Part shown: positions 1-10,756 of the stretch, piece by piece | Layout of the letters: every line of letters starts with the position of its first letter | How positions within the stretch are numbered: position 1 is the stretch's first letter | Assembly (NCBI RefSeq): GCF_932526225.1 | Contig: NC_064042.1 | Span: forward strand, 9,088,540 to 9,148,539 | DNA from: Nematostella vectensis | Taxonomy: Eukaryota > Cnidaria > Anthozoa > Actiniaria > Edwardsiidae | DNA: 60,000 nt | Direction: 5' to 3' | Notes under the pieces: model-generated | Database searches by the model: none | The model's input: only the letters and a program-made list of their open reading frames with translations | Told to the model about the DNA's origin: nothing | Translations under genes and position numbers: made by a program

Positions 1-541
1 CGCAGTTTGCACCGGGCTTAAGGTATACCTCTAGCTAAGCCTCTACTCTAACCTGTGATAACATCACCAAGCACTACGCTCATTGTTTATAAGAACGTCT
101 TATTTTCAGTTGAGGCTGGGCCGTTTTTTTTGGAGCATTTCAAGGATAAAAATAGTCTTACAGATAAATTTTAGTGCATATAAATATGATGCACAATAAA
201 TTCATAGAAGAGAATTTTAAAAAATGAAGAAATGATTAATAACAATAGTATTTAAGGTTGTTATCATGAACATAATTTGATTCTGCATTTTAGAACGCAT
301 CAGGACTAAAAAAGAAAAAAAATGCTATCTGAGCCTAGGCATGTATAGCCTGTGTAGCGGCCGCGCGCTCGCTTTTTCTTCTTTCGCCCCTCTTCCCCCG
401 TCCCTCTCGCTTGAGCCGCTACGCAGCCTCGGCATGTTCTTAGCATGTTCCTAGAATTTGGTGAAATCTAGGCTGGACGTTCTTAGAGAAAAGGCTTTTA
501 TAAAAGAAATGTGTAAGCTTACGCGCTTTGACTAGCCGTAC

Positions 542-749
542 CTTTGCCCAGAGTATCCCCGAGGGCGTAGCCATAAGCGGAAAGAACGGGAATCGCAGTG
601 TCAAACGGGGCAGTCGACTCTGTGCTTTTGCTGCTCTTGGCACCGGATTTAGGCCTTTTATTGTCTGGTGTCTGTTTGGCTTTGGCCTCACTTTTGACTG
701 CGGCATTCTTGCTGCTATCATTGGACGCCTCCGGCGGCGCAGATGACAT
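542..749 (-). CDS. First coding exon of a putative protein kinase (TSSK-like), gene runs off the left edge
   Basis: An ATG at 749 opens 69 codons rich in Lys, Ser and Ala, then reaches GYALGDTLGKG. This matches the start of a Ser/Thr kinase domain at the glycine-rich loop; the GY-x-LG-x-x-LG-x-G form is typical of testis-specific serine kinases (TSSK). Right after the loop codon LGK the sequence reads AAAG|GTACGG, a good splice donor at 541/540, so the exon ends in phase 1. Reading on without splicing gives only GTASQSA and a stop. The rest of the catalytic domain would lie beyond base 1. Seen: the reading frame, donor and motif. Inferred: kinase family. Only about 10 residues support the assignment, so another kinase, or chance, is possible. 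No second exon was recognised between 1 and 541. Confidence 0.42.
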
Positions 750-989
750 GCGTCGAAAGTATTGCAGAACGCGGTTGTATGCGATGCCCCAAATCGTGTC
801 GTCCGCGCTGATAGCAGGGGGACATGCGTCGATGAAGGCGTTCGTGTTCGCGGGTGGAAGCTCCTCGCACGCGCCTTTGCGTCAGAGCGTCCCCGGAGTT
901 TTTTTCCAAGTAACTTTTTTCCTGTTGATCGAAAGCGCGCGCAACTCCTCGCGCCGTTGGAACGGCTAATTAGAGACAATAGAATCTGA

Positions 990-1013
990 TGACGTCACTG
1001 CCTGTTACGTCAT
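990..1013. promoter_or_regulatory. Two CRE-like sites upstream of the kinase-like exon
   Basis: A perfect palindromic CRE, TGACGTCA, lies at 990-997 and a second half-type site, TTACGTCA, at 1006-1013. They are about 240 bp upstream of the ATG at 749 on the minus strand. An E-box-like TCACGTGA lies near 1061. CREB/CREM/ATF proteins bind TGACGTCA. Use of these sites by the kinase-like gene is inferred from position only. Confidence 0.35.
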
Positions 1014-1019
1014 AAGTAG

Positions 1020-2880
1020 ATCAAGGGATTTATTGATAATAGGTGACTCGCGCTAACAGATCACGTGACCTTTCTTGGGGGCAAATTCAAAACAAAATAA
1101 TCAATCAAACAAACAAACAGAAATAACTGCACCCGTCACACTAGAGAATAACGAACAAATAAAACCTCTAAGTGAAACTAAACTCTTTCTGAAAAGAAAA
1201 GAATTCTGGCATTTATCGTAAGCGCTGAAAAAGTTGCTTTTTGTTGCTGTTATTTTACCGCTAAAAGCCTGAGCGCGAGGTAGTTTGCCACCCAAACAGT
1301 CGCGTGATATCTTAGCGCGAGTACCCTATTACTCTAAAGAGTAACCCAATTCTCATGAATGCGCCCGGATTTATTCTTGCACTATCACATGATTGCGCCT
1401 GGTTCTCAATACGCCGCAAGCGCAGCCCACAGGCGCGTACCCGGGGGTATCCCCTTTAGCGGCCAAAAAGTTCTTATTTAGGAATCTTCAAATGAAATAC
1501 CTATGACTACGCGTAACCCCTTAGCCAATACTTGGTACGCGCCTGGCGCAAGTAATTTCACGATTCCTACTGGAACACAAACGCATTAGCAGATGAAAAT
1601 GCTACTGCTTTATAGCACTTGCCTTTCACCAATTCTTAGTTATCTTGCTATTACACGCCTGCACTCTGCTCTTATGCTTGCCTCTGAGAACCAGCCTTTA
1701 GTAGCAGTGAAGCAATTTGGACCAACATCAATATCTGGTTCTCAGAGGGAACGCAACTGTTGGATTAAATTGCGTCAGCCCGATACATTTTGCTGCGCGT
1801 TGGTGAAAAAAACACATACACACAAGAGAAGAAGATTTTCATTAGCTTTTTCTATGACGTATAGCCAAGCGCATCCCAATTTTGAGGACCGTTCGCCGGG
1901 ATGCTTTAACTCGGCCCATGCGCACAAACACTTTACGGCTTTGGTGAAAGAAATATAAGCAAAACGGCAGCGTATTTGTTTCCCTGTCATCACCAACTCG
2001 AACTTCCCAGTTGATAAAGAAATCCCGACCGGTACAAACGCACACTTCGTGACACGACCTTAAACTACATAATTACGCAATGTTAATGGATTATATTAGA
2101 CGCTTGGGCGTTTCGTAGCGGGGATTCATTAATCCTCAAGAAAAGGAGATTTTCAGAATGAACAAATATCTAATGAGACTTTCCTCACGCAACGTTGCTT
2201 AAAAATAAAAACGGTATAAGAGGTCCGACAAAAACATCATTACTTTCTAGGTCACAATTTCGCGAAAAAAGAAAAAAAGTAAACAAGTAAACAACGTTTT
2301 GATAAAAAGAAAATTATTGTTCTGTTTTGTTTACATATACAATACAGTAAATTAAAAAGAGATGTTTAAGAGAATAATGGTTGTTTGGTGTTTTCGCTTA
2401 TTCTTGCATAAATACTGTTATAAACTTCTAAAAAAACATCACATAACAACACCTAATTGTGTGAAGAGGATTTTCACAAATCATTTTGACGGGTGGTTAA
2501 CCAATTTCAGGTAATTTTCTAGAAAATTCGGAGCCTCTAATTAAGTTTTTGGCAACCGCAAACCAAGGTGGTTAAAAATTTTGAGAGTAAGTGGATTTGT
2601 AATTAAGAGAGATCCACTTATAAGTCATATTTCGAGTAATGCGCATTCGCTTTTCAAGAGTTTTCAGCCAATTGTTGACTACTTATTTCGGTTATTCTAT
2701 TTTTTTAGAATATTACCCCAAACAGTGATAAACACTAATGAATAATTGCACGATATCGAATGCGAGTTTTGATTTATTTATTCGTCTCGCCTGTGAATAT
2801 AGACGTCTCAATTGCCTCGCTTGTCCCAGTTCACTAACTTTGCTATATCTCGCCGTGCTGTGAAGAACAGAGAAAATTGA
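1020..2880. other. Intergenic, no gene seen
   Basis: AT-rich single-copy-looking sequence between the kinase-like exon and the coiled-coil exon. Open frames here, such as 1593-1958, are short, lack recognisable domains and have no convincing splice sites. No RNA gene was recognised. The last 100-200 bp probably hold the promoter and 5' UTR of the plus-strand gene starting at 2892. Confidence 0.5.
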
Positions 2881-2891
2881 AACACAGAAAT

Positions 2892-3773
2892 ATGATCACC
2901 ATGGATGCTTTGGACGAGCACTATCTTATATTCGAGGACACCAACAAATTGAAGTACAATCGCTTTCGAAGTACGGAATTTCCACCGGAGAAAGAATGCA
3001 ATGAGCAAAACACATCCAGTTCAGCTACCAATAGCCATGAATCCAGCGGCAGTTGCAGTCCAACAGAAAATAACAACTTGATTCTAAACAATTTCCCCAA
3101 GCAAAATCGTCTACAGATAAAACACAACAACCACGTTTGTGAATGTGGGTGTCAAATCCTCAAAGAAGAAATGAATAACCTAGAGCATGAGGTTTTTACG
3201 CTGAGAAAACTCGTCAGCTCTAAGAGGGATATGGAGGCAATGGACTGGTTTTCGCCGAATATTTTCGAGGAAAAATCCAAGCTCAGAGAAAAGGAAAAGG
3301 AGAATCAGTTGCTTAGAGATGAGATACAAAAGCTTAATTCCGATATGAAGCGTTTGTATTCGCGATTGGAAGCGCTAGAAGTTGGGAATTTGGCTCCGAC
3401 ATACAATGCCAAAGATGAAATTCTGGACCCAAGAAACGAGGCAGTTGTGATTTTGGGGAATTCTTTCGTCAAGAAACTAAACTCGGGAGAGTTTCGCATT
3501 ATGGTAAAAGATCTCCCAAAAATCGACGAAAAGGGAGAGATAATTTCAGTCCCGAATAAAAAGCAAATCGAAAAGCTGACCATTCATGTTGGCTCCAAAG
3601 GGGTGAAAGAACTAAACTCGCAGCTCGGGAATACAAAAGGAGTAGAAATCAGAGAAATGAATTACGAGCCGCCAGTAACAAAGAAAAAACCCAACATCGA
3701 AAAGATCACAGAATTTTCTACAGATAAGGTGAGGTTTTTTTTCGCAAACAGTAAAGTATTATGGAGCTATTAG
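2892..3773 (+). CDS. Unrecognised coiled-coil protein, probably a first or single coding exon
   Basis: The frame has two candidate starts: ATG at 2892 and ATG at 2901. The second is in a strong context (caccATGg) and gives MDALDEHYLIFE. About 290 residues follow. They comprise a Ser/Asn-rich low-complexity stretch (about residues 35-60), a Cys cluster CECGC near 83-87, heptad-like coiled coil at about 88-108 and 127-165 (EKSKLREKEKENQLLRDEI), and a mixed C-terminal part with GNSFVKKLNSGEF. A good donor, AAG|GTGAGG, occurs at 3728/3729 in phase 0. The true exon may therefore end at 3728 and the last 14 codons to the stop at 3773 may be intronic. No downstream exon was recognised before the next gene. 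I do not recognise the family. Coding status rests on ORF length, composition and Kozak context. Confidence 0.55.
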   Translation: MITMDALDEHYLIFEDTNKLKYNRFRSTEFPPEKECNEQNTSSSATNSHESSGSCSPTENNNLILNNFPKQNRLQIKHNNHVCECGCQILKEEMNNLEHEVFTLRKLVSSKRDMEAMDWFSPNIFEEKSKLREKEKENQLLRDEIQKLNSDMKRLYSRLEALEVGNLAPTYNAKDEILDPRNEAVVILGNSFVKKLNSGEFRIMVKDLPKIDEKGEIISVPNKKQIEKLTIHVGSKGVKELNSQLGNTKGVEIREMNYEPPVTKKKPNIEKITEFSTDKVRFFFANSKVLWSY

Positions 3774-4142
3774 GAGAAGTTAGCGCGGGAACGTTTAGTG
3801 AAATTTCATCATTGCGCGCTGCGGTTTTATCTCCATGCCACGGGATAATTTATTGCTGTGTAACGTAGGTAACTGGTCCTGAATGGACCCCCTCCCCCCC
3901 CCCCCCAAAAAAAAAGGACTATAGCCTGATAATTGGTCTCTATTTTCCTACAAAAACGTTTTCTTTTCTTTTTACCCTTTTACCTGTGAAGCCTACTCCA
4001 CACACGTTCATGGTTCCGGTTCGCTAGAGCTTACTTTAAAGAGCGAAGTTTTTCGAGTCTACTTTGTTTAAATGAGAGTTTATATATCAAAAAAAGGTCT
4101 AGAAATTATAAAAATATTAGAATATACTAATTCTGAAAGGAG
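3774..4142. other. Short intergenic gap before the tRNA gene
   Basis: AT-rich, with a C-run followed by an A-run near 3890-3917. If the donor at 3729 is used this is intron; otherwise it is 3' flank. No exon or RNA gene seen. Confidence 0.4.
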
Positions 4143-4153
4143 AAAAAAAAAAA
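4143..4153 (-). terminator. RNA polymerase III terminator of tRNA-Lys
   Basis: Eleven consecutive A on the plus strand, i.e. an 11-T run on the coding strand, starting five bases past the tRNA 3' end. A run of four or more T is the standard Pol III stop. Confidence 0.85.
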
Positions 4154-4158
4154 CTATG

Positions 4159-4231
4159 CGCCCAACGTGGGGCTCGAACCCACGACCCTGGGATTAAGAG
4201 TCCCATGCTCTACCGACTGAGCTAGCCGGGC
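4159..4231 (-). tRNA. tRNA-Lys (anticodon CTT)
   Basis: The 73-nt minus-strand sequence folds as a canonical cloverleaf. The acceptor 5' strand GCCCGGC is matched by the 3' GTTGGGC, with discriminator G. The D-arm starts TAGCTCAGTCGGTAGAGC (A box). The anticodon loop CTCTTAA carries CTT. The T-arm GTGGGTTCGAGCCCCAC is the B box. There is no intron and no encoded CCA. The sequence agrees with the highly conserved animal tRNA-Lys(CTT) as I know it. A T-run follows the 3' end. It stands alone between protein genes and decodes AAG codons. Confidence 0.97.
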
Positions 4232-4239
4232 GCTTGATG

Positions 4240-6805
4240 AAATGAAAGGCTCGAAATGTCCTAAATATTTCGAGTCAGCTACCAATAATTTATAAATAGG
4301 TCACGTGGCCGTAACCCTCTTCCCGCCAAAACCAAGTTTTCGCAGCTAGGAAGCAAGATAAAGTTTGTAGACTTATATTGACTTCTTTAGGTGCATTTCC
4401 TTCTCTGCTAGCAAGAAAAAAGTACACAGGGACACCCAATTATAGACTATATCCTTTTACTAACGGCCAGTGGTGTAAATAACCTCTCGTAAAAGCAAAT
4501 TCACACAAAGAAGCAAGCCAAGGAGTTGAGACAAGAAGATATCTCCTCAAACTTATAAAACGTGATTTTGAAACGTCGGACACAATCAATAGCATAAGGA
4601 CCGTGGTAATTTAAGCTTGCTTAGAGTTGCTTCAATGTGACAAGAGTAAATCGCAGGTCCTAACTGATAGGACTTGTGAGTTACCTACCAACATACCTGG
4701 CATAACATTAACACGAGTTAATCAGTGTCAGAGAGAAGGGGGAGCCCACACAAAGAAGAGGGGGAGGGAGGGGGTGATGGATGGAATGCGTGTCCACCAT
4801 GTCATTGCCCAAGTAAGAGTGAATGGTTAAACAAATAATTTCACACTTTCTAGGTAAACACGAATGAGATGGATAAAAGAGCACCTCCTTGTGGTGGTTT
4901 CCTACAGTGCTTGTCAATAGCATGTGGTCTGTACGAGCCAGATCCGCCTGCTCGAGTGTAGATAAAACATCTTGACCAGAATAACAATTCCTCCATTACT
5001 ACTCCCTGTGTTCATCATATTTGGAGAAAGTGACCTTGGATGTTTAGGATGGAACCATTTTTGGCATTGGCAAAATTCACTAAGTGTTTATGCAGGCATG
5101 TACCATGTACCAAAACATGTACCAAAAGTCTGCCCTTTAAAATTAAGGAGGGTGAGGGATCAGAAAGGGGGGGGGGGAATAAAAGATTTCAGGTTGTAGC
5201 CAGGATTTTAAATAAAAGAAGGCCTAAAGTGACATTTTCTCCTGTATTTATAATACCAATACATAAACTGTTTTAAGGGGGGTCTTGGCAGCGCGTCGGT
5301 AGGTCTAGGATTTGTTTTTATTTTAAGGGTGTTCATTTTATGATTCATTTATGTCAAGCTGAAGTACAGTCCAGCAGCTTAATTATTTATTGGTTATTGG
5401 TTAGTAAAACAGTGGATATGCAGTGCAAAACTCAAAGGCTGGTTATATTTGCTAAACATGTACATAGTTTTTATTTATAACTATATCTAGATTGAATGTG
5501 TTTTTTTCTAAAAAAAAAACCTGTGAAACAATAATTGCCAAAGCATAGTTGTCAACACAAAGGAGAACAAAAACAGTGAGGTTACTAGAGCTAAATAAGT
5601 GTATTCCACAGGTTTATGACAACCACTCTGGTAGTAAAAGAAGAATAATAAAGTACAATAATTATGTTTATGTTTATCATGCACAGAAAATACCTGCAAC
5701 CCTTCACTAGATTTTCTTAAGGTCTGTCCCAAAATGACCTTTTGATCTGCCCCATACATACATTTTTGTGCCATGTTTAACTTACATAACTGGATAATAA
5801 TGATTGAAGAGTTACATGGGGAATTGGGTCGAGTTGATATGAAAACAGCATTCTTGGACGATTTTAGGGGATGAAATTGTATGGTAAAATGTTGATGTGA
5901 TATTGAACGAATGGTAGGTTTTAGAAATTTAGCACTCGGAATAGTTAGATTGACAAAATCAACATTTGCATTGTTCAACACCATGTTGAATTTCATCGCC
6001 TAAAATCATCCCAGCCTGCTGTTCGCTTATCAACTCGACCAAGAATGGCAAACATAATCTTGCACAGAAAATTACGTCCTTTCTGTTTATTATACTTATT
6101 TGTATGTAGAAAAGGATATCCCACTTTGTCGTCTTTAAACCATGCAGGTGCGGATTTTCAGTCTCACTTTGAAACTCAAGCAAAGTAAGTTATTGGGACA
6201 AAAAAAATAAGAGATGAAACAACAACAAGACACAAATCTGTAAAGGAAATTGAAAGGACAAAAACTCTACAAGCAGGATAGGATTTCAGATTTTGCTCCA
6301 GCACCTCTCCCATAGCTACACTTATATACATAACCCAAACTATTTCTAGTTAAAACGACATTCTAAATAAACTGAAAGATGACTTTGTAGAGTTATCTGT
6401 TGTTAATATTCCTTTAACAATGTTCATATAAATTTCTTGGAATATCCAAGAATTTACATACTGTTCATAAATTACAAGAAACTATTCCACTACTATACCT
6501 TAAGTAACCTATAGCATTTCCAAGAACTTCTGTCCACTCTTGGAGTTTTCCAAATATTAAAAACATTCTATAGGAATATATCTGTCTTTTTGATTATTCA
6601 TTTATACTTGTTATCTTTCCATAAAAAAGTATGAGCCCCTAAAACCTCGTTTTTTTTCCTTGCTACATAATTTGCCATTTTCTGGTTTCACCATTACAAT
6701 TGCATTAAATTCAACATTCCATTTTGGACGCAGAGTTGGGCAACATTCTGTAAGCTCACCTAGCGATTTATATTAATTTACATTTAAAAAAAATGATATT
6801 GACAT
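4240..6805. other. Intergenic plus probable 3' UTR of the FARP gene
   Basis: From the tRNA to the FARP stop codon there is no convincing coding exon; short open frames at 4627-5276 and 5508-6183 show no domains. The FARP transcript runs leftward into this region from 6805. AATAAA-type signals on the minus strand occur, for example at 6086-6091, but the poly(A) site cannot be chosen from sequence. There are short G and A homopolymers near 4740-4770 and 5165-5180. Confidence 0.5.
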
Positions 6806-9800
6806 TCAGGGCTGGATGCTGCTGTCCATTCGACTGAAAATTCTTGTTCTTGTGGAACCCTGAGTGGCACTGGCAATGACCTCCATCCATCTGTAGAATA
6901 AAGAGATCTGTCAGAAGACTTGCAAACAGATGTAGGAAAATGTCTTTATTTGCAGTATTCACAAGATTGTTGTTCTTTTTTTGTTGTCATTACATAATCA
7001 TGATAATGAATGATTATTCATTTGCTTTGTAGCTTTGCGTCTTGACGCCTTCCAGCAAACTTAAAGTTCTACTTTGTACGAGGGTTAATTTCAACCAAAT
7101 AGTTAGAATGTCTGGATCTTTAATCAATTTGTTATTTGTAATTTTTTTCATATTACAATCTTCAAGCCGCCTGTTAATAAACGATTTGCTGACTGGCTCT
7201 CCTTACTCGTTGTCATCTCGTTATTTAGAAAATAAATGTTTTCTATTCGGCTGAGCGCAGTGAATTAGAATAGAACAATCATGTGCACATTCTACATCAT
7301 GCACCTTTTGGCTTGCTTTTGTGCCTTGCACCACATATTGGCTGCATAAAAACTTGTAACATTTTTGTCTTAATAAAGGAGGAGTCAGCTACCAGTTTTT
7401 TTACCATATAAGTTTCATACCATATAGGTTTCTTACCATATAGGTTTCGTACCATATAGGTTTCGTACCATATAGGTTTCGTACCATATAGGTTTCGTAC
7501 CATATAGGTTTCGTACCATATAGGTTTCGTACCATATAGGTTTCGTACCATATAGGTTTCGTACCACATAGGTTTCGTACCATATAGGTTTCGTACCATA
7601 TAGGTTTCGTACCATATAGGTTTCGTACCATATAGGTTTCATACCATATAGGTTTCGTACCATATAGGTTTCATACCATATAGGTTTCATACCATATAGG
7701 TTTCATACCATATAGGTTTCATACCATATAGGTTTCATACCATATAGGTTTCATACCATATAGGTTTCATACCATATAGGTTTCATACCATATAAGTTTC
7801 ATACCATATAGGTTTCATACCATATAGGTTTCATACCATATAAGTTTCATACCATATAGGTTTCATACCATATAGGTTTCATACCATATAGGTTTCATAC
7901 CATATAGGTTTCATACCATATAGGTTTCATACCATATAGGTTTCATACCATATAAGTTTCATACCATATAAGTTTCATACCATATAGGTTTCATACCATA
8001 TAGGTTTCATACCATATAAGTTTCATACCATATAAGTTTCATACCATATAAGTTTCAAGAAAATTGTCTAGTTGTGATTTTTGCATGGTTGAATCCAAAC
8101 ATTCAATCAGATATAATTAAAAAATTAATAATTAAATTTCACGCATGGCACCAGACTTGGTTGCTAGAGAATTTCAATAAGTATCAACGGGAATGTTCAG
8201 ACGTGGAAAGCATGCTAGAGAAACAAAAATGCAAACAAGTGCTCAGGATATCTAACATCAACTAACCTAAGTTTTCGAGTTTTGAGTGACCATGTTTAAG
8301 AGAGGGATGCAGTGCTTTAAAGATAATGTTGGCTTAGTGCATCTCCTAGCACCAAAAAACAATTTTGAAAAAACGAAAATAAGAACAAAATAAGAGCTGA
8401 TTAAAATAGTAAAGATTCTTTACCTGTGGAAGGAGTATTCATTCTCGCTGCGGAAGAAGTAAACATGTGTTTTGTACTGAAGCTTGAACACCAAGTCCTT
8501 CTCAATGTTGTCACCCTAAAAAAGATGATAGTCGCTATGAGGATGCTTGACGTTTTCTAACTTAAATGCTTGAGGAGAACACATAAGCCATGACAAATTT
8601 CAAATTTTTGATAATAGCAAACAAAATTACATCCTTAGATTCAAAACATAATCGAGCATCTATACAAAAGTTGAACACCAGCTATGTGAAGAAATTATAT
8701 AAATACGCCTTATTACCACCAGCATTTTTCAATCTTCAAAAGCGTATCTTATTTTGCCTATATTATGTCCCAACAGTTTTTTTTATGTCAAAGTAGCCAT
8801 ATGCGAATTTTGGCTACTTCCAGTGCAAATGAAAGACAGCAAACAAATTTGATTAAAAAACAATTTGGACAAAATGAGATACCTATTTGAAACGATTTTA
8901 TAGTTCTACATGTATGCCAAATTTTATGAAATTCGGATGAATGCTTGTGGTCGACCATTAAACGAATTTAACTCTCTAACTCTCCAATTTTTGACATTTT
9001 GGCAACTTAAAACATCTCGTGCGTCAGTCAAATTCACTTTACTGTATTTGTTTTTAGTTTCTGAGATAATAACTTAAAAATCATTTTTGACGAAATTTTC
9101 CCCACTATATTTCAGGTCCAAACCTGAGCTATAGCCTTTACTATCCTTACTACCCTTTAAGTCCATGCCACAATATGACATTGTAATGTTCATTCGATGG
9201 TTTGGGGTGTCAAAAGCATGGCATGGTGATGGAGTGTGTAGTGTTTTTATCTGTTGTCATATGCTGACATTATAAATTAAAATGTTGTATACTGACCTCT
9301 GAAGGGCGGTCCACAGTATAACCAATAAGTGGTAGATTTGCGAGAGGGAATTCATCCTAGAAGAGATGTAGAGAAGTGTTCAAGAACTGTTAGAAATTTG
9401 CAGATTATTGCAAATTTTTCATCCTGGGCATCCATAACAGACAACTGAGTGATAAATTCCATACCTCGTGTGTTTTGTAGAAGAACAGGCAGAAATTTGT
9501 AAAGACGACCCATAGCTTCTGCCAACGATTTCCTGTCTTAAACTTCCTTAGCAGATCACCACTCATTTGATTCTAAAAAGAAGAGAATGAAAATAACACT
9601 CCAAGGTTTCTGCCAAGATATGGTATCAATTCCTTTGTGGCTTACTTTAACTGCAATTTTCAATATTCTTTGAGCTCGTTATTGATTTCCAACTGATAAA
9701 TCCATTTATGGCCTCCGTCATTCAAACTAACTGAATAAATAACAGTTGGAGCTTTTTAATTGGTCAGTACCTTGTGTAGAGATGGCATGATTCAAACCAT

Positions 9801-10756
9801 TTTCAGTCCTTGCCAATCAAACAATTTTGAGGATTTTGGATGCTTGAAGCGAAGAGATTTAGCAGTTGAAAATAGATGGTGAGAATTCACAGAATATCGA
9901 ACATCGCAGTAACTAGGAAGCATGACGGAGCAAAAAAATGGCATGAAATTTTCCAATTCCCGATATATAAGCTCAAGATTCCGCATACTAGGAGTTCCTC
10001 TTAATTCCAAATTTTAACGAAATTTAGAAGAAATTTAATTTAGATATTAGCGAGCAAAGTTGGCTTGATTTTTTATCAGAGCCCCACTTCTTCCTAAAAA
10101 CGAGGTGAATTAATACTTTGAATATTTGAAAATTGCACTAATAAGCCTCATATCTTGAAGACAAATCCATTAGAAAAAAAACACTTTTTGATATGTTGGT
10201 TTACATAACATAAGTAACCTCTATGCAGAAATTTTAGTTTACCAATGTTAACCAGACCTTATTTTGGGAAAACTTGCCATTTTTTTTGCTCTGTCGGGCA
10301 ACATATTTTGTCACAGCTGCAATAAGGGTCTACTATGTTCTATATCATCAACCCTTGGCGCATTGTCAAACTGCAGTACATATAACGTTAATTTAGAAAT
10401 TGAAAATTGAAAAAAAAAATGTTCAGTAACCACATAACATGAGCAACAAATATATTAGCAAAATATGCAATATAACAGTAATAAGTATGCATTTTCGCCC
10501 AATCTTACCCGAACTGAAAGAGCATGCTCATGCATACTGACGCTTGTGTTTCGGTGCCAGCACACCCGACGAGTGGACATCGTATGACAGTGGGCATGTC
10601 TCCTATCAAGGCTTGTAACAGGACTCGTAACTGCTGCGTCATCATCTGATTCTCCGTCGCTGAAGCTACGGTGGATGTTCACCGGGGTTGGGAGGGGGAA
10701 GATTTTGCCAACACGTCCAACAACGTGGTGGTCGGATTCGCCATTTCGACAGGAGT
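6806..10756 (-). CDS. FARP1/2-like: FARP exons 30-34: second PH domain and C-terminus
   Basis: Exons: 10509-10756, 9465-9572, 9297-9356, 8424-8515, 6806-6890 (stop TGA 6808-6806). Exon 30 is Ser/Asp-rich and ends [19 protein letters not shown], a conserved FARP stretch just before PH2. Exon 31 gives [18 protein letters not shown] and [12 protein letters not shown], exon 32 [12 protein letters not shown] and exon 33 [18 protein letters not shown]. Exon 34 starts [10 protein letters not shown], the closing helix with its invariant Trp, and ends RMDSSIQP. The last intron (6891-8423) carries a 657-bp minisatellite. PH2 probably folds back on DH-PH1 in the autoinhibited state known for FARP proteins. 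Confidence 0.93.

Noticed and set aside
1593-1958. 121-codon plus-strand frame
   Set aside because: No domain, biased composition or splice support; probably chance.
7297-7690. Several overlapping minus-strand frames with [10 protein letters not shown] repeats
   Set aside because: They are different frames of the 16-bp minisatellite inside a FARP intron; the peptide repeats follow from the unit length alone.
7401-8057. Possible array of CArG (SRF) boxes
   Set aside because: The core is CCATATAGG with only five A/T between CC and GG; a CArG box needs six.
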